Shown piece by piece: positions 43,591 to 54,678 of a stretch of 64,000 bases of DNA. The notes beneath the pieces are model-generated. The model had not been told where the DNA came from, did no database searches, and was given only the letters and a program-made list of their open reading frames with translations. The DNA comes from [Phialemoniopsis] sp. UDSM-2020. Taxonomy: Eukaryota; Ascomycota; Sordariomycetes; Thyridiales; Thyridiaceae. The stretch spans positions 1,364,001-1,428,000 of the forward strand of contig JAEILZ010000005.1 of the NCBI GenBank assembly GCA_018873225.1. Direction: 5' to 3'. The stretch's first letter is position 1. Every line of letters starts with the position of its first letter. The translations under genes were made by a program, and so were the position numbers.

Positions 43591-46500
43591 TCAGTGCATG
43601 CGCTTCAGCTCCTCGACCATGTTTCGCATGTCTTCAACGCTGGGACCGAGACCCTCGCAGATCTCTTTCTGCAAGTTTTCATCCGCGTCCAAAAACCTCT
43701 CCAGCAGCTCCCCGTCTAGGAACCGGAAAGGTGCCTCGCCTTCCCGCTCCGCGTTGCGGAAGGCCCGATATGATTTGAACTCGATGTTGCCCGGGCTCTT
43801 GATCATGCTCTCCAGCTTGGCCTGGAAGCGAATGAGAAGGTCCTGCGCTTGAGGTGTGATGGTGCCAAACATGTAGATCGACCCTTCGACCTAAGAGGAG
43901 AGTGCTATCAGTAAATCATTGCTCTGTTCCAGCGTCAAGTCATCTGCAAACTTACCGTGCCAAGGAACGCCCTGGGAACGACCATGGCATTCGGGCTGGT
44001 CTCCACCTCGATCTTGCGAATTCGGTTGACCATCTCTCCCAGATTCATCTCGCTCGTAACCTCCAGTTGGAGCCTATCCTCTGGAGTAACACCATTCACA
44101 TTCTGGGCAAGCACCAACAAGTTGCCTTGCGCATCCGCCTCCAACCATGACTGGCCATCTACATGGCACACCGCTGTGGTCCACGCCGATTGACAATGCC
44201 TCGCTATTTCGGACAGGTGCGGCTTACTGCAAAATACGCCAGTCATTCGCGTATCGTTCTTATCCGACTTTTCGTCCTCGCCCGTAACGTACTGGACCAG
44301 CGAAACAGACTTCATCAGGTCAGCGACCGCGATGATGTTCCCGTCGATGAAGAGATCCACGGGGTAAGTCGATGGCCGATACGATGCGATCTTAACAAGT
44401 CGAGCTGAGGTCGATGACGACTCCTCGTACCTGCTCAACACCACGGATTTTGTGAGTAGGGCCACGATCTTGTCTCCCATGACGCCAAGGCACCGGCAAG
44501 CACCTTTCAGTCGATGGCTCATGATCAAGTACGGGTTCCTCTCGCTGTCCACGCCCAGCACGAGTATGCGCCCGTGGGTTTCTTCGTTGCCTGCCACCCC
44601 CACGTCTTCGTCCGCCAGAAAGCTGGTGCCGACAATGAACCTCTCTGCCGGGTTTCCGTAGCAGTCGGGCAGCTCGGCGCGAATGACGCTCTCGACAATC
44701 TCCGTTGCCCCAATGTTCTCTAACTCGAAGGGCTTCCCCAACTTGTCGAAGACCACCTCGTCAACCAGCCTGAATGAGCTAGAAATGATCTCCTCTCCAC
44801 CTGCGAGCTCCCTCTTGATGCAACCTAGGCCGAACAACTTCTCGTTGGGTGAGTAGGCTACTCTCCGTATGGTCTCTCCCATATCGAGAGACCGCACATG
44901 AGTACGCCGTTCGGTGTCGATCTGGGCGAGCTTGAGTTGCGAGTCTGTCGACACAGCGATGGCATTGGGGAATGCTTCGGTGTCGAACTGGCAGACATAG
45001 GTGGCGTCTTCCGCGGTCACAGCCGAGTAGACTATCCTTCCTTCCGATCCATAGATGAGACTAGGATGTTCCGTCGTGGCAAAGATGTTGTACATGCCAT
45101 TATCCTGCGGGAGAATGTGGAAGCGCGCCTCTCTAGTGCCCAGAACAACACTCTTTCGTCCCGACAGCGCCAGGTCGTCCTTTGCCACGTTGAATGTGAC
45201 AACATTTCCATCATCCATCGCCACAAATAAAGTCGGGCCACCAATATGAGGCGGTAAAACCTGTGCCAGAACCATGTCCCGTGGGATAGAGGTGTTGTCT
45301 TCTTTCTTCCGCAAAGGTCCTCCATGGTGGGGCTGTAACGACGCAAGATCAATGATTGATATTGAACCTGAAGTCCAGAAGCCGATGACACCAACGTCCA
45401 AAAGGTGTGGAGCGGCGTGTAGACAAGCAACCTGGTCAGCTGTGCTGACCTCTTGTTGTCCGGATAATTGCAAGTCTCCCTCCAGATTCAGCGAGATGAG
45501 TAGGGTGCCTTCAACAGAGAGAAGGATCCATTTCGAGTTCGCTGATGCACTTGTGATTGTCTTTCCCTCAGGTGGCTTCCACGATGCTATCGCGACACCA
45601 CTCTCGCCGTCGATGAGGGCGACGTTTTCCGGTGTGACTTGGAGGAGTCGGTCATTAGGCAAGTTCTGTGCAAGTAGTGTGTACGAATCCAGGGAGACCC
45701 CTTGGAAGGACACAACCTCCTCAATGCCTCCCGCACTGTCGAACCTGAAAATCCGGGTCTCGGTCAGGAACGAGGCGATCAACGTATCGATCTTGGGCGA
45801 TCCGTGCGACTTTATCGAAAACAATCCGCGGATGTCGTTCATGTCGCCTAGGATGCCGATATCTTCCAAACCAACACCACTGCGGACACTCCGCAGGGAT
45901 CCGTCTTTGTGCACGCCACTTCCAGCAACTATCCTTGCCTGCCCTGATGAGTATTCGTTTGCTAGTTGGCTGTCGTCTTCTCGGTTTCCCATGTCCATGA
46001 TCTCGAAGTCAAGGATCGGTGCGATATTGGGCAAGACCTGCATCAGTTCCAGGAAATCGGTTCCGTCAGGAGCCGCTAGGTTAAGCTTGTACAGCTGTGA
46101 GTCTCCGTAATGGGATCCAATGAAGAGGACATCGTCACCCAAGTACTCCAGGCAACTGGCCCTTGATGTCCTGCCTATAACACTGACATCGAGGCCTGTC
46201 ACTGCCACGCCTTCGGTGAGGATGGTGAGAAGGTGTAGATTGCCATAATCATCGGCGAGAAGGTAATGTGTTGTGTCGTATTTGGTCCAAGCGACGAAGA
46301 TGGCGGCTGTTCTCAAGGCAGCTTCCACCTTGAGCTTTGTAAAGTCGTCGATGTAGAGCAAACGCGTCTCCCCAACAACGATGAGACCACCGAGATGGGG
46401 CCTCGCTCCGGCCGGGTTGCGCACATTGTGCCGCTTCTCGTCCTCGACCTTCTCGACTGGGATCAGCATCGCCGCGCCAGGGTCCTCGATGTCCATAGAG

Positions 46501-47220
46501 ATCTCTCTGTCCCTCGATGGATCAAACTTAGAGGCGGACGAGTCCTTGTCGTCTGCCGTGAGGCGGTATGTCGCGAGCTTGGAGTCGGCCGCATCCGCCC
46601 TGCTCTGGTAGAGGAACGCGATCTTGGGGTGGCCGGTTTCAGAGTAGAGAAAGGTGCTGGCTTTTATGAACAGCTCTGACAGCCGCACTTGGTCCATCCA
46701 GTCAAGCTTCAAATTGAAGCCCTTCCTTGCTCGTAGCCGCAGCACGTTCAAGACGCCCTCCCACAGCAGCATTGCCATGTATCTGCCCGACGGGTCCACC
46801 ATGCACTTGTCCTGGCTTTGCGAGTCGCGCAGGTGCTTCTCGCCAACGTCTAAAAAGCTGTCTACCGTTGTAAATTGCTTCTTATCTGCGTCCCATCCGA
46901 GGGAGAAGTACTGGAATCGATCGGTGCCGACAAAGAGGAGGTCGGTGGGGTTGTCTTTGGGTCGCAGCCGTTGCAGCATCGAGATTGTGCCGTGAATCAC
47001 CCTCGAGTGCACCATGGTCAGGGCGCCATCTGAAAGACGCCATATTTCGAGTCGATTCGCTTTGCTACAAATCTTGAGTTAGTATTGCGACAAAGGTATC
47101 TGAGCTCCTCCATCGAGATGCTTACGCGAGCACCAAGCTCTCCTCGTCCGGCGAGAGCAACCTGAGCTGCAGAGCGTGCCTCACGCTGCTAGGGCGGTGG
47201 ATCGGGGCAATGTACGCCAT
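43591..47220 (-). CDS. DDB1: DDB1, UV-damaged-DNA-binding protein / CUL4 adaptor
   Basis: Triple beta-propeller adaptor of CUL4 ubiquitin ligases; in Neurospora it is part of the DCDC complex needed for H3K9 methylation and DNA methylation. Exons in gene order: 47220-47126, 47064-43956, 43890-43591 (3,504 nt, 1,167 residues, close to the usual 1,140). It starts MAYIAPIHRPSSVRHALQ, joins to KANRLEIWRLSDGAL across intron 1, and contains LLFVGTDRFQYF, GLIVVGETRLLYID, LFIGSHYGDSQLY and GRILVLGVDSERNPYLI. The last exon gives GTVEGSIYMFGTITPQAQDLL and the helical C-terminus RNMVEELKRMH. Reading only the long middle frame would lose both ends. Family assignment is secure. Confidence 0.96.
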
Positions 47221-48035
47221 GTTGATCTATCGGCAGGATTGAGAAATCCCGTTGGGTATGGGCGTGTTCAAGGGGGATCCAGAGCCAAAGAATGTCGAAT
47301 ATCCCCCGCCGGCGACCCCAGTAGATTGATGATGCAAGGAATGTCGGAGATAAGGCGAGCTGCACTACCGATAGCTGGAGCTGCCAAAGCTTGGGCGCCT
47401 CACTCGCCCCACACTACACCCGTGTACTGACTGGGCAGCTGGGGTAAATTAGTGCTGAGAGACGGCCCATGTGGGCTAATATTTCACTTACAAAATGACC
47501 ACCAGGGGGTCCCGGCCACACCCGGAGAGCAATGTACAAAAGGGCTGGGGAGGTTCAGTAGGCATCTTGACGTATTTTTGACCAGATTTGGTAACCAACA
47601 CAATAACAGGCAGTTTCAGAAGGTCCGTGTGTTCTGTTAGGTCTTTGAGCAATGTTGGAGAGATATCCTCCAGTTGTGTCTCTTGCTATTGATGAACGGA
47701 ATATAGCATCATGCATTCCACTATGAGGTTATGGACATATTTCCTATACGTAGTTCTTTCGCATTGATATCCATGAATTTTCATGATTTGTTTCTGAGAT
47801 ATGTTTTTTTCCAGGATTTGAATGTTCCCATACCTTTGGTAACTGGAGTGACTTCGAGGATCTCGACCAAAGCCCCTCAAGAGGGACAACTTCAGATTAT
47901 AAAGTGGACAAAAAACACCAATACATTCTCCTGTAAGAAACGCTAACATACGCAAAAAGGGTTATCTCTAATAAGCATGATCCCTTGATCCACCGCCCGC
48001 CCTATGTCCCAAATCGAATGCAACCCCGTCAACTC
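47221..48035. other. Intergenic, 815 bp
   Basis: Upstream of DDB1 and 3' of the ketoreductase gene; A/T-rich near 47690-47960. No gene recognised. Confidence 0.45.
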
Positions 48036-49198
48036 TCATCTACTCAAGAGCTGAGAACCAGCCTCGATAATCTTGGCCTGAAACACCAGATCCGTCACCG
48101 TCTCCCGGAAAGGCCTGTACGTCAGCTCCAGCTCCCGAGCCGCCGTCTCTCCGTCAACGCCGTGCGAGTCGTCGACCACCTGTTCCTCGTCGGTGGCCAC
48201 CTTGCCACGTGCCCAGTCGAACTCCTCGTCGATGATCCTCGCAGCCATCGCATACGAGAACCGCTCTGGCGACGCGGGCAGGAACCTCTTGCCCCCTACC
48301 CCGGGTTGCAGGAGCGCTTCGACGTGTGCGCACGCCAGGTCTCGCACGTCGATCCAGAACGGCACCCGTGCTGTTGGTAGGGGGCGCTCGCCACAGGCCA
48401 CCTTCCACAGCGCCGCGTTAGACTCGTTGAGGCTTCCCACGTTGGGCACCGGGTGCGCGACCGGGCCGAACGTCATGGGCGGGCAGAGCGTCACGATGTC
48501 GAAATGGGGCTTCTCGGCCTCGACAAAGTCCCAGGCGGCCCGCTCGGCGAACTTCTTGGCGCCGCGGTAGGCGACGACGGCGCTGGTCGTCGGATCGGCG
48601 GCCTCTTCGTAGGACAGCGGGTTCCAGTCTTCGGCCGTGTAGGTAAAGTTTGGCGGGCCCTTGCGGCCTGCGGTCATAACGGCGGCGAAAGACGAGGTGA
48701 TGACTACGCGCTTGATCGTCGGCGTCTTGGCGGCTGCTTCCAAGATGGCGCGGGTGCCGTGGATGGCCGGTATGATTAACTCCTTCTCGTTGTTCTTGAC
48801 ATCGTACGTGAATGGCTTTCTCACATTTAGTTGAAAGTACTAGTCGGTGTGTATTTTAGGTTGACTTACACTGGCGACGTGTATTACGGCATCTATATCT
48901 TTCAAAGCAGCATCAAATACACCATCGCTGTGCCCAAAGTCGTCTATCTTGACAAAGTCGAGCTGAGAAGCATAGTCCGGGCGGTCCCTTGTCATAGCCT
49001 CTCCCTTTACTATAGAGCGAGTAGCGCCACGAACTTTGATCCCACGGCTTAACAACTGGTCAACCACATGGGCTCCGATGAAGCCCGTCGCACCTGTCAC
49101 CAACACACATTTGCTTTAGTAAGCTAAAGTCAGTATAAGTCCAAGACATGCCCCTTGTGTGCGTTGTATAGCAGGTCAACTCACGGATGATAGCCCAT
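48036..49198 (-). CDS. Gre2-like NAD(P)H-dependent ketoreductase (extended SDR)
   Basis: Exons in gene order: 49198-49185 (only 14 nt), 49113-48870, 48815-48036 (1,038 nt, 345 residues). The nucleotide-binding motif is GATGFIG (12-18) after MGYHPKCVLVT. The SDR catalytic set is present: S127/S128 in VVITSSFAAV, Y169 and K173 in YRGAK. Family landmarks HVASPFTYDVKNNEKELI, NPLSYEEA, TLCPPMTFGP and FWIDVRDLACAH place it with Gre2/cinnamoyl-CoA-reductase-like enzymes, which reduce methylglyoxal, diketones and other carbonyls. It lies 559 bp downstream of, and in the same direction as, the acetolactate-synthase paralogue, so it could act on that enzyme's alpha-hydroxyketone product; this link is inference. 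Confidence 0.85.
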
Positions 49199-49757
49199 GG
49201 TCCCAATTTGGTTGCAGATATTATGACCAAGTGAATTTCAGTAGAAACAACAAAAAGCAAAGTGAGACCTTAGAATGCTAAATATTGGTCCTTTTTGGTC
49301 CTTGATCGATGTCATGCATGTACATGTACCGCCAAGCGCTTATATTGCCTCGATCTTTCGATGTCATTTAACTTGCGGTGCCACTTTCTCCCCACCTCAG
49401 CTGTAAGTGCTTGGGCTAGGTGCGGCGCATTTCAGCCACCGGCCCCTCCCGCACGCACTTATACCCCTTTTATACCCAGATTGCCTCCCTTCATCCGGCA
49501 ACAATACCGAGTTTCGGTGTCGAAAGCATGATAGTCTCGTGAAAGGTCCCAGGTTTGGCCCTGCAAAGAGCCGCCACAGCGAAGAACCAATAACTTCATG
49601 ATTGTAACCAATCGTCCCCTTCATCTTGGGTACGATACCCGAGCGAACTTTTGTGTTCTCCCCTTCAAAGCATGATCGTTGCAACTCTTTCCTCGCAAGG
49701 TTGCACGAAAATCTGGCGAGAAAGAGTCGACGAGAAGGCATTATGACAAATCGACCA
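49199..49757. other. Intergenic, 559 bp
   Basis: Spacer between the two same-strand genes for the ketoreductase and the acetolactate-synthase paralogue. No gene recognised. Confidence 0.45.
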
Positions 49758-51831
49758 TCATCCGTGAACACCACATGTCCGTTGTCGTATCAGATCTCTC
49801 CGAGCCTTCTCTTTGACTATAGCAGGGTCAGCACAAACAAAACCAAAGATATCGCTCAAGCGCAACCTACCAGCGTCATACGTAATCATCTCGTCCAGCC
49901 CGCCACCGGCCCTGACCGTCGGCAGCACCGGCACCTTCTTATCCGTCACGACCTCCAGCAGCGCCGGTCCCTCGGACTCGATCAGCCACCGCAGCCCCTC
50001 CCTCTCCTCGCCGGCCCTCGAGATCCTCCGGCACTGCACGTGCATCGCCTCGGCCAGCTTGACAAAGTCCGGGTTCACCTGGTGCGTGTGCGCGTACCGG
50101 TCCTCGTAAAAGAGGTTCTGCAGCTGCGTCACCATGCCTTGCTCCTCGTTGTTGAGAACGATCACTTTCACGCCGATGCCGTAGCGCGCCGCAGTCGACA
50201 GCTCGTGCAGGGTCATGCCCAGGGACGCGTCGCCGTCAATGTCGATGACCAGAGCGTCTGGCCTTGCGACCTTGGCGCCGATGGCCGCAGGCAGGCCGTA
50301 GCCCATCGTCCCCAGCCCTCCTGACGTGATTAGTGTGCGCGGGTGCCTCCATCTGTAATGTTGTGCCGCCCACATCTGGTGCTGGCCTACTCCTGTAGAG
50401 ATGTATGTCGTTTGTTTGCGGTCGGCGGTAAGGTTGCTAAGTTCTTCGATTAGTGTCTGCGGCTTGATGAGACTATACGGTCCCGGGGAAGCGTGCTCAT
50501 AGTCGGACAGCGGCCACTTGGCCTTCCATTCTCGAATTTGGCTCATCCACTCCTCTCGTTCCGCAGTAGTACGTCTCTCAAGGAGAGGGATCAGTAGTCT
50601 GAGGTTGGTCGCCACATCGCCTTCCACGGCCTCCGTGGCCTGCACCACCTTATTGATATTCTTGGGCATGATCTCAAAGTGCACGATGCCACCACGACCT
50701 TCGGCTTCCGCAGCGTATGCCGCAGGTGCAAACTTGGCCACGCTCTGTGTTGCGCGATCATCAAAGCGCCCGCCAAGGGCGATGATCAGATCTGCGTTCT
50801 GTATCGCGTGGTTGGCATATGCGGAGCCGTGGAGACCCAACATGTGCAGCGCCTTGTCGTCGAGCTCATCGAACGCCCCGAGGCCCATCAAGGACGTTGC
50901 CACCGGTATTGAACAGAGGTCTGACAGTTCTCTCAGTGCCTCAGGTCCTCCTGGAGACTGGATGATGCCTTGGCCGGCATAGATGACTGGTTTGGTAGCC
51001 TGGTTCACCAGTCTGGCAACCCTTTCCAAAGACTCTTGCAGCTGTCTTTGGTGTACTTCGATGACGGCATTAGACGCCGTCACTTGTTTGGGAATATATG
51101 GGATGCTAGTGTGGATGGGCACCGCCTTCCGCAACATGGCCGACGAGACACTACCTGGGATATGCACCAGTACTGGGCCAGGCCGTCCACCAGTCGCTAT
51201 CTCGAAGGCCTCGTTGATCCTGCGAGGCAGCTCAGCGATATTTTCCACCATGATATTCCACTTTGTACAGGACCGGGTGATGTCGATTGCGCCAGCCTCG
51301 GCAAGTATGTCCGCACCCAGTATCGTGTTATCCGGCATCTGTGCTGTGAACACAACAAGGGGAGTGCCGTCAGAGAGGGCGTCTTGTAGCGGCGTCACGA
51401 GGTTCAAGGATCCGGAACCAGCGGATGCGAGCACCACGCCCGCTTGTCCGGACGCTCGAGCGTACCCTTCAGCCATGTGTCCCGCACCTTGTTCGTGTCG
51501 TGGTAGCAAGTACTTCATCTTGTCGGACTTGTAGATCGTCTCGAGGTCGGGGAGGTATGGACCGCTCGCGTATCCAACTAAAAGGACCGATTAGCCAAGT
51601 AGCATCATGAAGTGCTGCCAAGCTCCGTACTTACAAACATGTTTGACCTTGTGACGCACCAGCATCTCGTGCAGAATCTCTCCGCCGGTCATGCCGATGA
51701 ACCTGCTGGGTATCAGCTTATGCTTCTCGAGATTGGTTCTGGATCAAGGATCGATGGGCATACGTGTCGTCCACACTTGATTTTCTAGGATTATGTAGAG
51801 GCTGTGCTCGACTGGGCATCTTCAATTCCAT
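49758..51831 (-). CDS. Divergent acetolactate-synthase large-subunit paralogue (ThDP enzyme)
   Basis: Exons in gene order: 51831-51764, 51702-51635, 51577-49871, 49816-49758 (1,902 nt, 633 residues). Canonical AHAS (ILV2) makes acetolactate in branched-chain amino-acid synthesis. ThDP machinery is intact: catalytic Glu E74 in RHEQGAGHMAEG, and the cofactor motif IDGDASLGMT with NNEEQGMV. FAD-region and family motifs (SCTKWNIMVEN, RPGPVLV, GGRFDDR, FYEDRYAHTHQ, KKVPVLP) are present. Several active-site/tunnel positions differ: YPGGAI is YASGPY (residues 48-53), GPGATN is GSGSLN, DAFQE is DILAE (135-139) and TQWQ is TQLQ (L531, codon CTG at 50123-50121). The pre-domain N-terminus is only about 23 residues, without a strong mitochondrial signal. 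Either a resistant isozyme or a new carboligase. Confidence 0.85.
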
Positions 51832-51920
51832 CGTGGGTAGGACACTGGGGAAGGCAGACGCGTATTCGCTATTGGTCTCCTGAATTAGCTCCTCTCCTTG
51901 CTACGTCGAGCTGCTGCCTC

Positions 51921-51950
51921 CTACATACATAGAGCTGGCAACACTGGCAT
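51921..51950 (-). promoter_or_regulatory. Short upstream open frame before the acetolactate-synthase paralogue
   Basis: ATG at 51950 followed by eight more codons and TAG: MPVLPALCM. It ends about 90 nt upstream of the main ATG at 51831. Whether it is inside the transcript is unknown. Confidence 0.25.
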
Positions 51951-53054
51951 GGTGTCTTCGAAGAGCTGGAGTTCTGCGTGTGCAGCTGCGAGACGAGCTC
52001 GCGGCTCTTGTCATGGGAGTCGATATCCCCGTGAAAACCAGGCCATGCCGTGCCTTAAGGATGGTAGGCATTTTCTGCAACTGATCTGAGAATATGGAAG
52101 CTCGGAATGGTTGTTTTACACACGGAAAAGACGCTGGGCACATGAATTGGGAAAGCACAGCTGATAGTGTGTAGGATGGGTGGATTCAAGATGCATGTGA
52201 TTCAAGATGCATGGATTACCTCCTTGATGGGGGGTGAGTCACAATTCTGGAACTGGCTGATCCTCCTACAAATCTACACTCCGCGACTTAACCACAGCGA
52301 CCGAGAACTTTACCCTATGTGTTAGGCTCGGCTATGAGGATATATAATCACCCACATAATGTTTTCGTTTTGCCATCGGACCCCATAGCTCCCGGTTACG
52401 GAGGCCCCTCGGGCCAGACACTTGGGTCACTGCGTACGTTCCGGGGGAGAGCTTCAGAGGCAAGGAACGCTGATATCGGCCACGATAAAGTCCGCTATAT
52501 TTTCAAATTCTTTAAGAGCGACATCGGTACCTCGTTTCTGGTCGTGCTGCCACATTAGTAGCATCTTCTGCCGGGGTTGAAAGACTACCTAGGTTATACA
52601 AATGCCCTTTCGGATACTAGCGGCCTTGGTGTTAGTGCATGAGATCGACAATGGTTACCAGAATGAGGACGACTATATACCTGCACCAACAGCATGAGGT
52701 GTGGTTGAGAGCTATATTGCTAAACCTTCTCCTCTTCATCTCGTCTTCTCTTGCTATCTTCCTCATTCTTGAGACTTCACCTCACAGACCCTGACTTGAA
52801 ACTATGGTAAAAGCACATGCCCCCCTTTATATATAGTTTACTTGTTTAACGGTCTTCCTAAAGACTAGAAATCAGGCGGCTGTGAAATCCATATATGTGA
52901 ATATATGAGTTTACTATGTAGAAATGATGCAATGGATGTGGCAAACCCACATCGATGTAATGGTATTATCTTCAAGGTTGGTCCTCTGATTATCGAAAGT
53001 ACATTGGAGTTTTCCCGTTCGTATACTTAACGCCTCTCTCGGTCAGGGTTCGGC

Positions 53055-53510
53055 TCAAGTCTTCAATGGGTCGACCATTTTCAACATGATACGTATCCAC
53101 TGTAGTTTATGCAGCACGATGAACACGAGAGTGGCCTCTTTCAGGAAAGAGAGTTGAGCATGTAACACGACCAGAACGCGTTGTGACAGTGACATTGGTT
53201 CAGTGTGTGCCTTTTCGAATTGAACGCAAAGCCCTTCCAGAGATGTAGCTATTGTTACGAGCTTGCCAAGGTGATCCCACTGCTTACTGTTTGAGGTGGC
53301 CATTGTGTAGATCCTGATCATAGGGCCTGGGACAGGAGTGAACTTGTCGGCTTTCGCACCTGGCCTCTCGGCAGTTGCCTGCAGGGTCGGCCCTTCCTTC
53401 TTGACGGCAAGGCTTGTTGTCAGTGAGTCTGTGCCCCGTGTCTGAGTTGTTATGAGGTTCGAGCTGTATTCTGTACAGGCCTCTAAGTGATCAGTCGCGT
53501 CCAGTCTCAC
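53055..53510 (-). CDS. Possible hypothetical protein, 151 residues
   Basis: Open reverse frame starting MRLDATDHLEAC, with a polar N-terminal half and a C-terminal half containing amphipathic/hydrophobic stretches (SQRVLVVLHAQLSFLKEATLVFIVLHKLQW). No domain recognised, and flanking sequence gives no extension by clear splice sites. It may be a chance frame or a relic in an A/T-rich region. Confidence 0.2.
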   Translation of the reverse strand: MRLDATDHLEACTEYSSNLITTQTRGTDSLTTSLAVKKEGPTLQATAERPGAKADKFTPVPGPMIRIYTMATSNSKQWDHLGKLVTIATSLEGLCVQFEKAHTEPMSLSQRVLVVLHAQLSFLKEATLVFIVLHKLQWIRIMLKMVDPLKT

Positions 53511-53908
53511 CTACTTCCAGTGGCCGTTTCGAACACTGCGAGTTCGTATGGTTATGACCATTGTGCACTTAAAATGGGTACAAGTCAATACGTCCATGGC
53601 GAGTCCTTCGGACTGCAAGCTCAATTGTTGATGGCAGGGTTGGACATGACTTGCTACAGCACTGAGGAGCTTGGACAACGAACATATCGTAATGCTTCTT
53701 TTTGTTGATGCTGTCTATAAGCTATTGGGGTCCATCCATCAGGTAGGTAACCTCCCCCGCCTCGTTCAGTTCAGCAGAGTCTCGGACTCCTTTTTCCAAA
53801 CGGTCCTGCGAATCGCGGCGAGTCCGCAACAAGAACCTGAATCGTACATTCCTCTCCTAGCTGCCTTCCCCTTGTCTTATTTTCGACTCTGAAGATTGAC
53901 AGTCGAAT

Positions 53909-54678
53909 TTAAGCCTTAACGGCGGCCTCAGCAGGGTGGTTGTCGACAATCAGCTTCTGCAGAGGGGCGGGCAGGGCGCCCATGAGGTCGCCGGCCTTCT
54001 CGCCGTCCTTGAACAGCATGAAGGTGGGCATGGCGCGGACACCGTACTCCTGGGCCAGGTCGGGGATGGCGTCGACGTCGACCTTGACGTAGTAGATGTT
54101 GGGGTACTGGTTGGACCAGCTGTGACACGGGAGCGAGTTAGCATTGCTGTCACCGCAAAACCAGGCTAGGAGGAGAGACAGAGGAGGAGCACCCTTGAAA
54201 CTCATGCGGAGGAGGGAGAAAAGACTTACTCGGCAAGCTTGGGAGCGATGGCCTTGCAGGGAGCGCACCAGGTAGCGAAGAAGTCGACGAGGACAACGGG
54301 GTTGGCCTTCAGGGCGTCCTTGAACTCCTGGACACTGTAGGGCAGGAAGAATGTCAGTCAGTCGACAGTCCTCGAGTACGCGCAAGCAAAGAAGAAGAAG
54401 GCGAGGCGAGCACTGTAAAGTGTATTGCAACGCGGACTGGGTGAGTTTGGCAGAGCTGGCTGCCCACCAGGGTGATGCATACAGCCCGACACGCCAAGCA
54501 ACGGGAACAGAAGATGGAGAGCTTACTTCTCAACGTTGTGGACAGTCATGTTGGCTCTGGTAGCGTGGAATTGCCTGGCTAGAAAGGGTGATCTGAAGGT
54601 AGTGCTGGTGAGGGGAGATGTTCGGTATCGAAAAGCTGTTTGAAGTGATCTGGAGAGTCGGGATGTGGTTGACGACAT
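53909..54678 (-). CDS. Thioredoxin with in-frame mitochondrial presequence and WCAPC active site
   Basis: Exons in gene order: 54678-54527, 54334-54230, 54119-53909. From the ATG at 54678 the product has 155 residues; from the internal ATG at 54549 it has 112, a normal cytosolic thioredoxin length. The 43-residue extension ([19 protein letters not shown]... ending [10 protein letters not shown]) has eight Arg and no acidic residue, and ends in a typical matrix-protease region. The core has [14 protein letters not shown] (Cys 74 and 77 in the long form), [14 protein letters not shown] and the cis-Pro loop AMPTFMLF. The usual Gly of WCGPC is Ala. A TATA-like AGATAAATAG lies just before the long start, which would favour mRNAs beginning between or near the two ATGs. 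Confidence 0.9.

Larger units (their letters stand above)
51832..53908. other. Gene-poor region, 2,077 bp
   Basis: Upstream of the acetolactate-synthase paralogue and 3' of the thioredoxin gene. A/T-rich between about 52580 and 53000. The only sizeable frame is 53055-53510 (-), listed separately with low confidence. Confidence 0.45.

Noticed and set aside
45274..46110. 278-codon forward frame
   Set aside because: Antisense to DDB1 exon 2; no recognisable features.
42059..51831. Whole Rieske-DDB1-reductase-AHAS block as a biosynthetic cluster
   Set aside because: Rieske protein and DDB1 are housekeeping genes; no PKS, NRPS, terpene synthase, transporter or Zn2Cys6 regulator is seen nearby. 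Only the reductase/AHAS pair is kept as a possible link.
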